Shown here in pieces: positions 1 through 10,792 of a stretch of 64,000 bases of DNA. The stretch spans positions 3,968,001 to 4,032,000 of the forward strand of contig NC_061143.1 of assembly GCF_905220365.1 (NCBI RefSeq), in the 5' to 3' direction. The DNA comes from Vanessa cardui. Lineage: Eukaryota > Arthropoda > Insecta > Lepidoptera > Nymphalidae. The first letter of the stretch is position 1. Every line of letters starts with the position of its first letter. Below the pieces are notes generated by a model. It worked only from the letters and a program-made list of their open reading frames with translations, was not told where the DNA came from and searched no databases. A program made the position numbers and the translations under genes.

Positions 1-21
1 ACCAGTACTAGGTACCGTGAA

Positions 22-118
22 ATAACAATACTAAGTAATGGTGTGTTCTGGCTGGAAGGGTGTGTGAACTATGGCCGTTTCCATCAGTTAGCCCATTTGC
101 CAACCCACATAAACCTAA
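22..118 (+). repeat. Rep-D tail fragment, internally deleted
   Basis: The stretch begins with a version of the Rep-D core (TGTGTTCTGGCTGGAAGG) and jumps to the Rep-D end (CATCAGTTAGCCCATTTGCC, matching the family's CATCAGGTGGCCCATATGCTCG). The middle of the family consensus is missing. Rep-D looks like the 3' tail of a non-LTR element; that class assignment is inferred from its repeated, A-rich 3' end, not from coding sequence. Confidence 0.55.
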
Positions 119-796
119 ATAACAAAATAAACAGAACATACTTTGATAGTCAAAATTGAGTTCTTAGAATTTCTATCAACACATAAATAATATATCACTG
201 AAAAATATATTAGGAATACGCAGTTTTTGGACAATATTTATTTTTCATGGTGGAGTGACGATTTACGCAAGACTGGCAGGCACTGGATGCGATTAACCCA
301 AGAACGATCACAGTGGCGTACAGTTGGAAAGACATATGTCTAGCTGTGGACGAACATGGGCTGTTGATTGATGTATTTTTTAATACATTGTATATTTGAA
401 TGATCATTCTATTTTAAACCTTTCTGGGTTTTTGTTCCGTCATTAAAAAGCTAATCCCAAAAAACAGGTCACGCTTTAGCAAGTTTTCGCAAGACAAATG
501 AGATCTCCTAAGTGTTAACATCGCTTTTAAACTATAATTAATCGATTCGTAACGAATGAGAGAAAGTCGTTCTCGATACCGATCAGTCGAACTGATAAAA
601 AAACAAAGACACCGAACTTAAATGTAACTCTTGCCATTACGACGAAAATCATAAAAAAATCGATATCAGAAATCGATAATTGGTCCTCGGATTTTTTGCG
701 AGTGGACGAGTTTAAATGCATCCTTAATAGGGCCACCGTGAAAGTCGAGTATGCAATTTCTTAAATATTTCGATAATAATGTCCGTTAACAATGTA
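119..796. other. AT-rich DNA, nothing assigned
   Basis: No gene, splice-bounded exon or recognised repeat was seen. Short CGATA/ATCGAT motifs occur around 657-680. Open frames here are short and lack recognisable domains. Confidence 0.5.
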
Positions 797-992
797 CAGT
801 CGGGTTAAGAAAGGGTTCGTCACCTTAAAATCTATTTTCGTGTGCTCAGTTTGAGCGATAATCTGCTTTACCAATCGAGAATGACCTATTGCGTCGCAAT
901 GATTTGATGTTTAGATTCAAAAGGTACTAAGAGTTTAAGACTTGATAAAGGAATTAATTTGAAAACTGACGAAGGTTTTCTTACTCTGACTG
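797..992. mobile_element. MITE-M copy 1 (mariner-like MITE)
   Basis: A 196-bp non-coding element flanked by TA at 795-796 and 993-994. The left end reads CAGTCGGGTTAAGAAAGGG. The right end, read on the other strand, is CAGTCAGAGTAAGAAAACC, so the termini are inverted repeats of about 25 bp. A TA target and a CAGT-type terminus are typical of Tc1/mariner elements; the absence of a transposase frame makes it non-autonomous. Two further copies lie at 37821-38016 and 63315-63534. Confidence 0.85.
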
Positions 993-994
993 TA

Positions 995-1660
995 CCAATA
1001 ATCATCATATGCAATGATTACATCATGCGAATTTAATTTCTAGTTAAGAAAAAATTTCTATTAAACTAACGACGTTTGACATTGAAAACTTTTTTGTGTT
1101 GTTCGTTGTTGGCCTTTAATAATGGGCCTTGCGTTGATGTTGTAAAAAAAAAATTACGAACACTCCCAAATACCTACGTATTGTCGCAAGAATGGATTTC
1201 ATGAATTTATTATGGTTCAAAAGATATTATTGTTAATTTTTTTGATTACTCTTGCTTTTCAGTTCATCGATCTTTGTCGAGTTATTACTTTTTAAATCGT
1301 TCGCGAAACTTCACGTTCATTGAACAGATTTTTTGGTATTTATTTATTATAATTTATAGGTTTTGTTTTAATTTAATTTCACTGTAAACTGTCAACGACT
1401 CAAACATTAACTTTTTTATATACGGCCATAGCTTTCTAACCGACCAGTATCTTTTACCCGCATACTAAAATTTTTTTTCGAGTTTAATCGTAACAGTACA
1501 TTTACAGCTGGAGTTTTTCAAAATAAGACCATTACCGATCTTCTACGTGCAGTTATCGTCCCATAATAATTGAGATAAAATTTGGCATTCACTATTAATA
1601 TATAAGTTTTGAAATAATTTCGTGCAGGTGTCAGGAATAAAAACCTTTGTGCACTCCCAT
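995..1660. other. AT-rich DNA, nothing assigned
   Basis: Low-complexity AT-rich sequence with short homopolymer runs. No gene, RNA or repeat was recognised. Confidence 0.5.
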
Positions 1661-1663
1661 ACT

Positions 1664-1775
1664 TCAATCTATCTTTATGTAAAATTTCATTAAAATCCCT
1701 TCAGCTATCCTTGTGTGTTTGTCTAACAAACATCCGTACAAACTTCCCCATTCAAATATTAGTAAGATGCAAGAA
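1664..1775 (-). repeat. Rep-E fragment (first of a pair)
   Basis: Matches the minus orientation of Rep-E: AAATTTCATTAAAATC, then a CAAACATCC segment, ending in ATATTAGTAAGAT. A second fragment in the same orientation follows at 1850. Confidence 0.6.
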
Positions 1776-1849
1776 TTTGTGGCTTTACTCGAACAAAATT
1801 TATAAAACCTTATCCATTTTATTCCCTCGAGGGGCGAATGAATCATTCT

Positions 1850-1965
1850 CCGGAATGCAAACTATCTCCATGCCAAATTTCTACCAAAACAGTTCAGTGC
1901 TTCAACCTTGAACGGATATCAGACAGAGTAACTTTCGCATTTATAATATTATAATAGATAAGGTA
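1850..1965 (-). repeat. Rep-E fragment (second of a pair)
   Basis: Reads GCCAAATTTCTACCAAAAC, then CAGACAGAGTAACTTTCGC, then TTTATAATATTATAATAGAT. This is the characteristic CTGTCTG end of Rep-E in minus orientation. Confidence 0.7.
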
Positions 1966-2377
1966 TTGTGGCGCATCTTTTATTTGCGATAAATTTATCT
2001 TTTCATATTCGAATCGTTTTTATTAAAATGTTGTTTTAAAATCATCGATACGCTCGCCGTCGGATGTTCCTGACAGCATTTTCGCCGATACGGGTGGTAT
2101 ATTGTTGTATCACGATCGCATTGTTGTTTGACGCTTGTCTTTTTTTGTTACTGACGCTTCGATCGTGTCTTATTTAGAAAGATAACAGTCGAACTATAGA
2201 TGGCTTAGTGGATAAAAATAGCGGATTTTTAAATGATTGTTGTGAGTTTGAATCTGGTTTGTTTGATTTAATTGCATGTGCTACATTAAGATTTTGTAGG
2301 AAAACGTCATAATGTATCCATAATATTTGATATTTTGTATTACACTACTACATAGAAGAGAATAATATAAGATTGGC
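1966..2377. other. Unassigned; possible tRNA-like head near 2190
   Basis: Positions 2045-2165 are noticeably less AT-rich (CGCTCGCCGTCGG and similar) but belong to no family I recognise. At 2198-2262 TGGCTTAGTGG followed by GAGTTTGAATC resembles pol III A and B boxes of a decayed SINE head. This is weak evidence. Confidence 0.3.
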
Positions 2378-2388
2378 TTTCAAGTGTT

Positions 2389-2659
2389 AAGAGCTGAGAT
2401 GGCCCAGTGGTATGATCGCGTGCATCTTAACCGATGACTTCGGGTTCAAACCCAGGTACCACTATATATATGTGCTTAATTGTTTTTATAATTCATCTCG
2501 TGCTCAGCGGTGAAGGAAAACATCGTGAGGAAACCTGCATGAGTCTAATTTAATCGAAATTCTGCCATTTGTTAAATATGTTCCAAACCCTTTGCTCAGT
2601 GGGAGAGGAGGCCTTAGCCCAGCACTGAGAAATTTAAAGGCTGTTACTTTACTTTACTT
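2389..2659 (+). mobile_element. SINE-A (Metulj-like) with TSD
   Basis: tRNA-derived SINE. The A-box region GGCCCAGTGG is at 2401 and the B box GGTTCAAACC at 2443. The body (ATTCATCTCGTGCTCAGCGG, CATCGTGAGGAAACCTGCAT) and the 3' GGGAGAGGAGGCC block are present, and the tail is TGTTACTTTACTTTAC. An 11-bp duplication TTTCAAGTGTT flanks it (2378-2388 and 2660-2670), showing insertion by target-primed reverse transcription. There is a small deletion in the 3' half. The Metulj name is from memory of Heliconius repeats. Confidence 0.92.
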
Positions 2660-2670
2660 TTTCAAGTGTT

Positions 2671-3746
2671 CCTCTTCCAAGTCTATTCCTAGCGATGGTA
2701 CTTAAACTTGATTATATTTCATATCAAACAGACAAATGATATATTCATCAGCTGTTGTAAATCTAAATTCTAAAATATGTATATATAATCGCAAAATGCC
2801 ACTCACCGATTAATTACGAAATCTCAGAACTTATAACACTAACTTAAGCATGCAAAAACGATTGTTGCAAGTAAAGCCGCAGGTTCAGCTAGTTAATTTA
2901 TAATAATAAAACTGGGCAATCTACCGTACTAACCGGGATAAGCATTACATTCTTTAAAATAATATTCAAATTTCCTCAAAAATTATCCTTTGAAAAGCTA
3001 AAAAAAAAAAAATTTGATTATGAACTATATCACATCAAACGATCTTACCGATCTCTGTAAATACCGTAGCTAAATATCTGACATGACAAATTAACCCATC
3101 CAGTGTGTTCAACAAAAAACTCGATAGAGGTCGATGCACCTCAGTGAACGAAGAAGAAACAATCGACAAAATTCGCCATTGTACAGCACTAGCTGAAACA
3201 TGACCAATATGTTAACCCAAACTTATGTCCGAGCAAAATGTTCGATAAAAAAACGTTCGGAGAGACGAGTGACATAAATGACACGTCGATAATAAATCCG
3301 TCTAGTTTTTTCACAGTGTTATAAAAAAAAAAACTTTTAAAGTCTATTTGTTTGAATAACATTAACAATTTCATAGATAAGACGCTTAACGTTTTACGAT
3401 TGATGTTAAATTAATTAAAAAATTAATTGTTTATGTTGTCTGATGTTTTTTATTAGTGTTAAGAAAATATTCTGGTTAATATCAATTGCGAATACAAATT
3501 CTGTCATTTGTATTCGCTTTAGTTGCTTCAGTTTAATGTTCCGTAAGCTCCATCCGCCTTATGCTTGCCAAGTGCGGTCTGTTGCTGTTGTTGTTTGCCT
3601 TTTTTTATAGATGTAGGCACCGTCAAGGCCTCATTATACGATTTTTAATAGTTAGTAGTAATCGCCTATAATGATTCCACCGCTGGCCCCCATCCTATGA
3701 GGAAAAGGATAGAGCCCGGTGCACGTAGTCTTTTTTTCAAGAGAAT
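2671..3746. other. AT-rich DNA, nothing assigned
   Basis: No gene or recognised repeat. A GC-richer stretch at 3600-3730 (around CCACCGCTGGCCCCCATCC) may be an unrecognised repeat. Confidence 0.45.
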
Positions 3747-3926
3747 TTATTTTGTTCACCGCCAAGCACGTAATTAATTGTAAATGAAATCTAATAATAC
3801 AAAATAAAAAGAAAATAGAATATACAAAAACAAAAAAACATTAAGATTCTGTGGTGTGGCGAAGGTTTGAACCCAATATCATCAGTTAATATGTACGCGT
3901 TTTAATCACTGAGCCATCTCGGCCAT
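3747..3926 (-). mobile_element. SINE-A 5' half, decayed
   Basis: TTCACCGCCAAGCACG at 3755 matches the SINE-A body. GGTTTGAACCC with ACTGAGCCATCTCGGCC at 3865-3926 matches the tRNA-derived head in minus orientation. The 3' half is missing. Confidence 0.7.
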
Positions 3927-4510
3927 ATAGTACTCACATACAATAATAACATATTTGACTTGACGTGAAAATACATATATATCGTTCAAATAATATTATG
4001 TAAACTCAGCTTAACATATTATATTTTATATAATGGTGTAAGTCAGTTATCACAAAACATTTATTTGTGGAGACGTATTAAACACCTTAATTTATTGCCT
4101 TAATACGATCTTATTGTTACCAAAACTAAGGCCCCTGACACACGTAAGAAGTGTACAAATTATTATCGTCATTAAATATTGAAATAAAACGACTTTACTT
4201 TAAATTATGTTATCTCTATAACAAAGTTATGGATCAAATCAGCAATTGTATTAATGGAAAGAAGAGCCCATTAAAAAAACATCACAGAAGCGAAACTTCT
4301 GTTCGACTGTTGAGACGATTTATTAAAATGTTAAACATACTATATAACCCCTATCACATCAAATAATATACTTCTTATTATACCTGTTAATGGTACTTTT
4401 TCGCTTACAAGGCCTCATCAGTTTTCTATGAAAAATTAAATATAATTCTTTCCTATAACATTACGAGCAAATAGACTGTCGTCTATCTTAATTGTACGCA
4501 ATTTATTATT
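3927..4510. other. AT-rich DNA, nothing assigned
   Basis: The small open frame at 4151-4366 (71 codons) has no recognisable domain and is within chance expectation for this composition. Confidence 0.5.
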
Positions 4511-4776
4511 ACAACAACAACAACAGCCTGTAGATTACCCACTGCAGGGCTAAGGCCCCTTTCTCCTATTAAGGAGAAGGTTTTGGAACATACTTCACCA
4601 CGCTGTTCCAATGCGTGCTAGTGGAATAAACATGTGACAAAGACACATGCAGGTTTACTCACGTTTTTTTCCTTCACCGCCGAGTACGAGAAGAATTATA
4701 AACACAAATTAAGCACATGAATTTTCAGCGTTTAAGATGCGTCCACGAAGACGTACCCATTGGGCCGTCTCGGCTC
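4511..4776 (-). mobile_element. SINE-A, GTT-tail type
   Basis: Reversed tail ACAACAACAACAACAGCCTG, then CACTGCAGGGCTAAGG, CACGCTGTTCCAATGCG, CACCGCCGAGTACGAG, and the head ending GGGCCGTCTCGGCTC. Nearly full length, but the B-box region around 4720-4760 is damaged. I could not define a clean TSD. Confidence 0.88.
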
Positions 4777-6072
4777 CTAATATTAATTATTATCTTATGT
4801 CGTTTGAAAAATGTTTGCATCAATTTTAAGTCACAATTGAAATTCGTCCATTTCAAATAGCATTACCATTCGAAGGCATACAACGGAATTTTACACTTCA
4901 CGCGACACAATATTTCTGAAGCAAACAAATATAAAAGCTTCGACATGGAAACTGTTTATAAAAGGAATATTTGATCAAAGCGTTTGAAACTATTGTGAAT
5001 TTCCCAAGTTCTTCATTGATATTCTTCAGTCTGCAGGATGCCTTACAACGCCATAATAGAACCAAATATCGTATGTCAAATCTATCCACGAAATTCTATT
5101 ATCTTATTTGCGCAGAGCGGTTCAGATCACTTTGAATAATGCTTCTGCTTACTATACATTTATTGCAGACAATATTACCCCATAAAGCCAGAGCGCTAGA
5201 GACCAAAATTGAACACAATGTTGATTCGAGCCAAGTTTATAGAACAGTAACTGTCAAAGGCATGCGTTGTAGAGCTACCATAATATTTTGGCCTGAGTAC
5301 TAGCAATTTATGTCTTATTTTGTTGGCAGTAAGATTGAAAAGGGATTGTTGTTATTTTTTTAAGCTCGGGAACGTTGGGTTTGTAAAAGCCCGTCATAGA
5401 TTTGACTATGTTTCGCGTGATCATTAGTTTCGACTTCCATTACGCTTTTTGAACCGGTTTTTACCGCTTTCATCCGGAAATATCTGGATCCGGTTTTTGA
5501 AGCATATTCAATGCGGTGCGATGTGTATCAAAAGATTAAATACTTCCATCTTTATATGGGCATCAAAATGGTAACATTCAATGGATATACCATTCATAAA
5601 ATTTTCAACGATTTCACACAGCCTTCGAAATATATATTAAACATCTCTTTATATTAATTTTAAAAATCGAATAGATCATTCTAATTTCAAAAACTAACTT
5701 TTCTGAAAATTTTATTATCTGTCTGTGTATTTCTAACCTACTTTGATGTCTTCAATTGTAATATATTCACATCCTAATAAAACAAATTGTCTAGTTCATC
5801 GTGACACTATTACGCGTCTCCGAGCATCCTGTATACAGTTTGGGTGGTACATCCTGTAGCGTTGATTGATGCAGTCAAATCGTTGAGATTTATTACTTTG
5901 AGTATATACAGGATGTGTTGATGGTTTTGATTGAAGTGCACTATTACAACGTTTATTTCAACATGTTGGCTAAATATTCATGCATATACGAACATACGTT
6001 TTAAATTTGAAATTGGAACGAGAAGTATAAATTAGCATTTATTATCTTCTTCACTGCCTTCATATAGATAAA
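4777..6072. other. Unassigned; spaced 11-bp inverted repeat
   Basis: Mostly unremarkable AT-rich DNA. CATCCTGTATA at 5825-5835 is inverted at 5905-5915, with a further CATCCTGTA at 5850. This could be a decayed small MITE or chance. Confidence 0.4.
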
Positions 6073-6308
6073 ACTGACTGTACCCGCGATCTTGTACGCC
6101 TTTGAATATAACAAAAATGATTGTAGCCTTACTTACTCCCTATTATATCAGTCCAGCTGTTGCAGAGATATTATATCAGTCCAGCTGTTGCAGAGATTAG
6201 CCGAAACAAACAGACAGACAGCAGACCGACAAAAATTGTAAAAAATATTATTTTCGAATATGTACCGTGTGTAAATACATATATTCCAATTTTATAATAT
6301 GTATAGAT
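6073..6308 (+). repeat. Rep-G copy with internal 28-bp duplication
   Basis: Starts near ACTGTACCCGCGATC (family CTAGCTGTGCCCGCGAC), continues TACGCCTTTGAATATAAC and ACAAACAGACAGACAG, and ends GTATAGATT. A unit of 28 bp (6142-6169) is repeated exactly at 6170-6197, which the other Rep-G copies lack. Confidence 0.8.
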
Positions 6309-6408
6309 TAGTATAACGCTTTATCGCAAGAGTATAATATTAAATGTCAAAATTGTCATATAATAACGAAGATTTACGAAATTACTTGAACGTAGAATTT
6401 TGTGCTAT

Positions 6409-6578
6409 GAGTTCTGTTTTGAAGGTTTGAGTGAGCCAGTGTAACTCTGGACCACAAAATATCTTAATTCCTTATGTTAGTGGCGCATTGGCGTTGAAGG
6501 GGTTGGTTAATATTTTCAATACCAATATCTATGTGCACTTAGCGTTTGTCAGTTTGCCTGCCTATAACAATAAAAAAA
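6409..6578 (+). repeat. Rep-D tail
   Basis: Contains TTTTGAAGGTTTGAGTGAGCC, GTGGCGCATTGGCGTTG and GGTTAATATTTTC, and ends in a poly-A-like run (AATAAAAAAAGC). It fits the Rep-D consensus with moderate decay. Confidence 0.75.
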
Positions 6579-7571
6579 GCATTTAATTTATTTAGTTATG
6601 TAATGATTAAGAGCGAATTACTTGATTATTGCAATCGCCTATTATTACATTACAATATTTAATTCGTATCATAGTAGAACTTTGAACAAATTGGAAGATA
6701 GATTTTCAACTGTTTTTTTATAGTTTGCTTTGATGGTACTGCTTTCATCACCGTCATCTACATCTCTCATAGGATTAATTACAAATGTGCTCTTGATGGA
6801 CCTGCTCTAAAGCAAGTCGTTAACCAGAATCTGATATTACCTTTGATATACTATTTGTACAACACCTGATGTTAAGATCTAAACTCTATCTTGTTTGTAC
6901 AGCGTCAGTTGTTTTAAATTGCTTTTAAGTTTGGTCCACATTAATCTTTGTATACGTTACGTTCAAATCTATTAAATTTTAGGTTATTTTTAGGAGGCTA
7001 GTACCCAGTTTTCATGTGTCTGATTATTCTACTCTTTGAAATGACTGAACAGATTTTGATGTAGTGGATATTTTCAAAATGTTTAAACCATCTGTCTCTA
7101 AGATTATTACGACTGTGGATTTGTTTAAATATTTTGATATTTTTTTTCGTCTGCTCTTTTTCAAAATAGTAGAAGTTGTAATACGTTGGTAATTGTATCT
7201 CGCGCTTGGCGTTAAATGAAAATATTGTTAATGATTTTTTATAGATGAATTCGTATTCGATCTTGATAGGAAATATGTTTTAACTTAACAGTGATATTTT
7301 TTGAAATGTACGTACATCTTTATTTTGATATATTCTCCAGGAAAATCTTTATGATCTACAAAGCTGACCTTTTTGCATTAGATTGTCTGTTTATTGAGGA
7401 AGGTAAGCCATTTAACTTTTTGTTACGAGTCTGAAGCGATAACCATAAACATCAACTGAGCTCACCAACATTAGGCACGTGTTCATCAAAAATTTTATAC
7501 ACTACTAAACAACAACAATAACCTACTAAACAACAACAGCGGGAGATGTATTATATTTTTGAACCGATAAT
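6579..7571. other. AT-rich DNA, nothing assigned
   Basis: No gene or recognised repeat was seen. Confidence 0.5.
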
Positions 7572-7970
7572 ATATATCAATATTATAAATGTTAAAGTTA
7601 CTCAGTCTTTCTGTCGCTCTTTCACGACCAAACCGCTGAACCGAATTTGATGAAATTTGGTATGAAGCAGACTTGAACTCCAAGAAAGGACCTAGGTTAC
7701 ATTTTTTGCCAAACACATGACAAACAACAGCGTAAAACGCGAGCGCCGCCGCGGTCGACTACCTTTTTTTTTCTCGCTGGAAAAACGCATTACGCGCTTC
7801 CCCCACGTGATGGAAAGTGGGGGGGGGGTGGCACTCCCCGGAGCCCTTAACGCTGAGTGCGCCCAAGCACACCGGGTTTACCCACTAAAAAACCAGCGGT
7901 ACCCTCTCCGTCTTTCGGCGGACGCCACAGGATCGCTTACGCATGCTACCGTGGCCGCGGTCGACTGCTA
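7572..7970 (+). repeat. Rep-E plus GC-rich E' extension
   Basis: Rep-E part: TATTATAAATGTTAAAG, TCTGTCGCTCTTTCACGACC, GAACTCCAAGAAAGGAC. It runs into a GC-rich E' part with a run of ten G at 7819-7828, CCCACTAAAAAACCAGCGG and GCGGACGCCACAGGATCGC. The same order recurs at 54440-54775, so this is a composite family. Open frames over this stretch are repeat-derived. Confidence 0.75.
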
Positions 7971-8522
7971 GAGAATATATTTAAAAACATAAGTGTCGAT
8001 TTAACGTATATGGTCCGTATAGATATTTACCTTTTTAAAAAGCTGAAAATGTTTTTGAAGTATAATAGTGATATTGCGTTATTTGCTCATTTGCACCAAG
8101 TGTGCAAAAAAAAATGTTATGAATGGCCAAAGTTTGCAAAAGTGTGAACTTATTATTTTTATATTAACGGCTCATTTAATGATAGTAACAATCATGATGA
8201 AGGTAGACCTTGCAACTATATACAAAAAAAATTTACACATTTCCCCAATTGATACAAGGTTTCTGAGTAAAAGCGATTTTGAAATTTCCTAAAGTTGTAC
8301 CTCCACACATGATATACCGCACGTTCATGTAAATTTTCAGCTTCTTGGGAATTTATGCATGGGTACCCCTATTTTTCGGACAAACTAGACCGTACTAGTA
8401 AGCATTTGCTTTTCGTGCTTGGATTTTGGTGTATGTATATCTGACTTGAGTTTGTTTCCAAGAATCAAGGCATTCATAAACGTAGATAAAGAAAGATTGT
8501 ATGAACTGTATAATGACATACA
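7971..8522. other. AT-rich DNA, nothing assigned
   Basis: No gene or recognised repeat. Overlapping short frames have no domains. Confidence 0.5.
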
Positions 8523-8533
8523 AAAAGGGCATA

Positions 8534-8831
8534 AAGTAACAGCCTGTACATTTCCCACTGCTGAGATAAGGCCTCCTCTTCCATTAAGGAGAGGGTTTGG
8601 AACACATTCCACCATGCTGTTCCAATGCAGGTTGGTGGAATGCACATGTGGCAGAATTTCGATGAAATTAGACACATGTAGGTGAGGAACACGATGTTTT
8701 CCTTCGCCGCCGAGCACGAGATGAATTATAAACACAAATTAAGCACATATATATAGTGGTGCTTGCCTGGGTTTGAACTCGCAATCATTGGTTAAGATGC
8801 ACGCGTTCTAACCACTGGGCCATCTCAACTC
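8534..8831 (-). mobile_element. SINE-A full length with TSD
   Basis: Complete minus-strand copy: tail AAAGTAACAGCCTG, the GGCCTCCTCTTCC block, CACCATGCTGTTCCAATGC, CGCCGAGCACGAGATG, and head TTTGAACTCGCAATC with CACTGGGCCATCTCAACTC. It is flanked by the 11-bp duplication AAAAGGGCATA (8523-8533 and 8832-8842). It belongs to the TGTTACTTT-tail subfamily. The 116- and 88-codon frames over it are artefacts of the SINE. Confidence 0.95.
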
Positions 8832-8842
8832 AAAAGGGCATA

Positions 8843-9929
8843 GATGCCCTCAGAAGGGCATTATTTCGTTATATAACCTCAGTTTTCTGATGATAATGAT
8901 GATTATTATTATAAATATATCTAACAAGTAAAAATTCCATTAAAATTTTGTTCCTATAACATACTTAAAAAAAGTCCTAAAAGTAATATAATTAAATAAA
9001 TTGGAGTTACCTTTCTGTTTAAAGGTTTTCATACGTAATTAAAAATAATAAGAAAATTCTCCTTATTTTTATTATAAAGTTTCCAAACTAATTTGTACAT
9101 TCTTGGCCTTTATGAAAGTTTGACTTATATTTTTATTATGTTCATATTCATTTACGGTCTTACAAACATTGAACAGGCATTGAGTTAAACACTTATTGCT
9201 CTCTTCTTTTCATTATTTTTACATTGGAATGAAAAAGACAGCATTATTTAACAAAAGAACGTCTTTAAATCTCTATCAGTATTTAATAAAAATTGAATGA
9301 ATTATATAAAAAATCGTCCGAAGAACTTTGTGGAAATACTTACTGAGCAAAACTTGATTGTTTTAAAGTCTTTCAAGCCTAATTACTAGATTCTTAAGTT
9401 TTAAGTTATATTAAGTAATGAATATAACAATGTTGGTGTTTAAGAACATATGTAGTATAGATGTAGTTATAGATGCACGCCTTTCACTGCGTTATTTTTC
9501 AAATAGTCGTCCTTAAAATTTCCCCCCAACAATCATTATATTTTACCTCAATGTGAAAGCAAAAATGATTGAAAAAATTTTACCTAATTTTTGTCAAGAA
9601 TAAAATTCGTATAATTTTATTCCCCAATTTTGTTTAATATTTATATTTAATCAAATTATCTCTTATAAAAATGAAGCGAAGTTAACGTTACTTTATGATA
9701 AAAGTTTTCGAAAGTATGTGAAAATATAACAGTATTTTCTTTTTTATTTTATTATAAATATTAACTTTAAAAATATATGTATATTTTAAAATAAACAAAG
9801 AATAAATTACAAATAAATTTATATTAATTAATTTATTTTAACGACATTATATTCCAATTTATAACAGTATAAGGAAGAGGAATGTTATTTTTTTGTATAT
9901 AGGAGGTAATCAGGGTATATAGCTAAGTA
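8843..9929. other. AT-rich DNA, nothing assigned
   Basis: Extremely AT-rich with homopolymer tracts. No gene or repeat was recognised. Confidence 0.5.
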
Positions 9930-10012
9930 ATTCTTAAGTATTTCTATTAGGGTGTAAATTATATTCATTTAGTATCATTTTATTTCTAAATAAATTGCCG
10001 TGCGAAGCCAGG
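9930..10012 (+). repeat. Rep-I copy
   Basis: GGGTGTAAATTATATT followed by ATTTTATTTCTAAATAAATT is shared with 26085-26172. It may be the 3' end of a retroelement because it holds an AATAAA-like signal. The class is unknown. Confidence 0.45.
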
Positions 10013-10254
10013 TCGCTGTTCTATATTTTATTTTACTTTCATTAGGACAACCAACAGTAGATACAATATTACCTCCAAAATATATTGCATTTCAAAATTA
10101 CCTAGTCTAAAATTCTACTAATCACAATTAGTCTCACCATGCACTATCATATTACACAATGTAATTATAATAGTGTAATTCAATTCAGAATTAAAATCAA
10201 TTTATCATAATTTTCTTGATTGGATTTCAACTGTTGAGGGAACATTAGTATTAA
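10013..10254. other. AT-rich DNA, nothing assigned
   Basis: No recognised content. Confidence 0.5.
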
Positions 10255-10523
10255 GAACCGAGATGGCCCAGTGGTTAGACCACGTGCATCGTAACCGATG
10301 ATTTCGGGTTGAAACCCAGGCAAGCAACGCTAATTCATCTCGTGCTCGGCGGCGAAAAAAAAACATCGTGAGGAAACGTGCATGTGTCTAATTTCATGGA
10401 AATTCTGCCGCATGTGTATTCTATCTAACCGCATTGGAACAGCGATGGAATTTGACAAAACCTCCTCAAAGGGAGAGGAGGCCTTATCCCAGCAGTGGGA
10501 AATTTACAGGCTGTTGTTGTTGT
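10255..10523 (+). mobile_element. SINE-A, GTT-tail type, internal deletion
   Basis: Head GAGATGGCCCAGTGGTTAGA, B box GGTTGAAACC, then a deletion of the CACTATATATGTGC segment, body ATTCATCTCGTGCTCGGCGG, an A-run expansion (nine A), GCATTGGAACAGCG, GGGAGAGGAGGCC, and tail GGCTGTTGTTGTTGT. Confidence 0.92.
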
Positions 10524-10792
10524 ATCTTACATAAGATTTTCGTTTCGCCTTCTGATTCTATAATGGATGCTGTTACGACACTGGTCGCTTTATCTCCAAG
10601 CAATTACCTCCTACGTTACTTGGGCTCGTTAAACGACCGACGGCCGTTTGATCGACATTGTTCTTTGATCTTTCTTATAATACGACACGAATACGATTTG
10701 AAGTATATTCGGTCAATGGCTTAATGGTACAGAAATATATATGTAAGTCAGCTAATTGCAGATTCAATCCCATCTCACTACCAAGTAAAATT
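10524..10792. other. Single-copy-looking DNA
   Basis: Less AT-rich than its surroundings (10555-10700). No recognised repeat, and no coding signal beyond a short open frame that starts inside the SINE. Confidence 0.4.

Noticed and set aside
7717..8147. Overlapping open frames of 84 and 96 codons with basic, GC-rich sequence
   Set aside because: They lie in or start from the Rep-E/E' composite repeat, which recurs at 54440-54775. No domain and no conserved start.
8385..8735. Open frames of 116 and 88 codons on opposite strands
   Set aside because: Both are translations of a full-length SINE-A; similar peptides appear at every SINE-A copy (for example 40100-40372 and 55955-56215).
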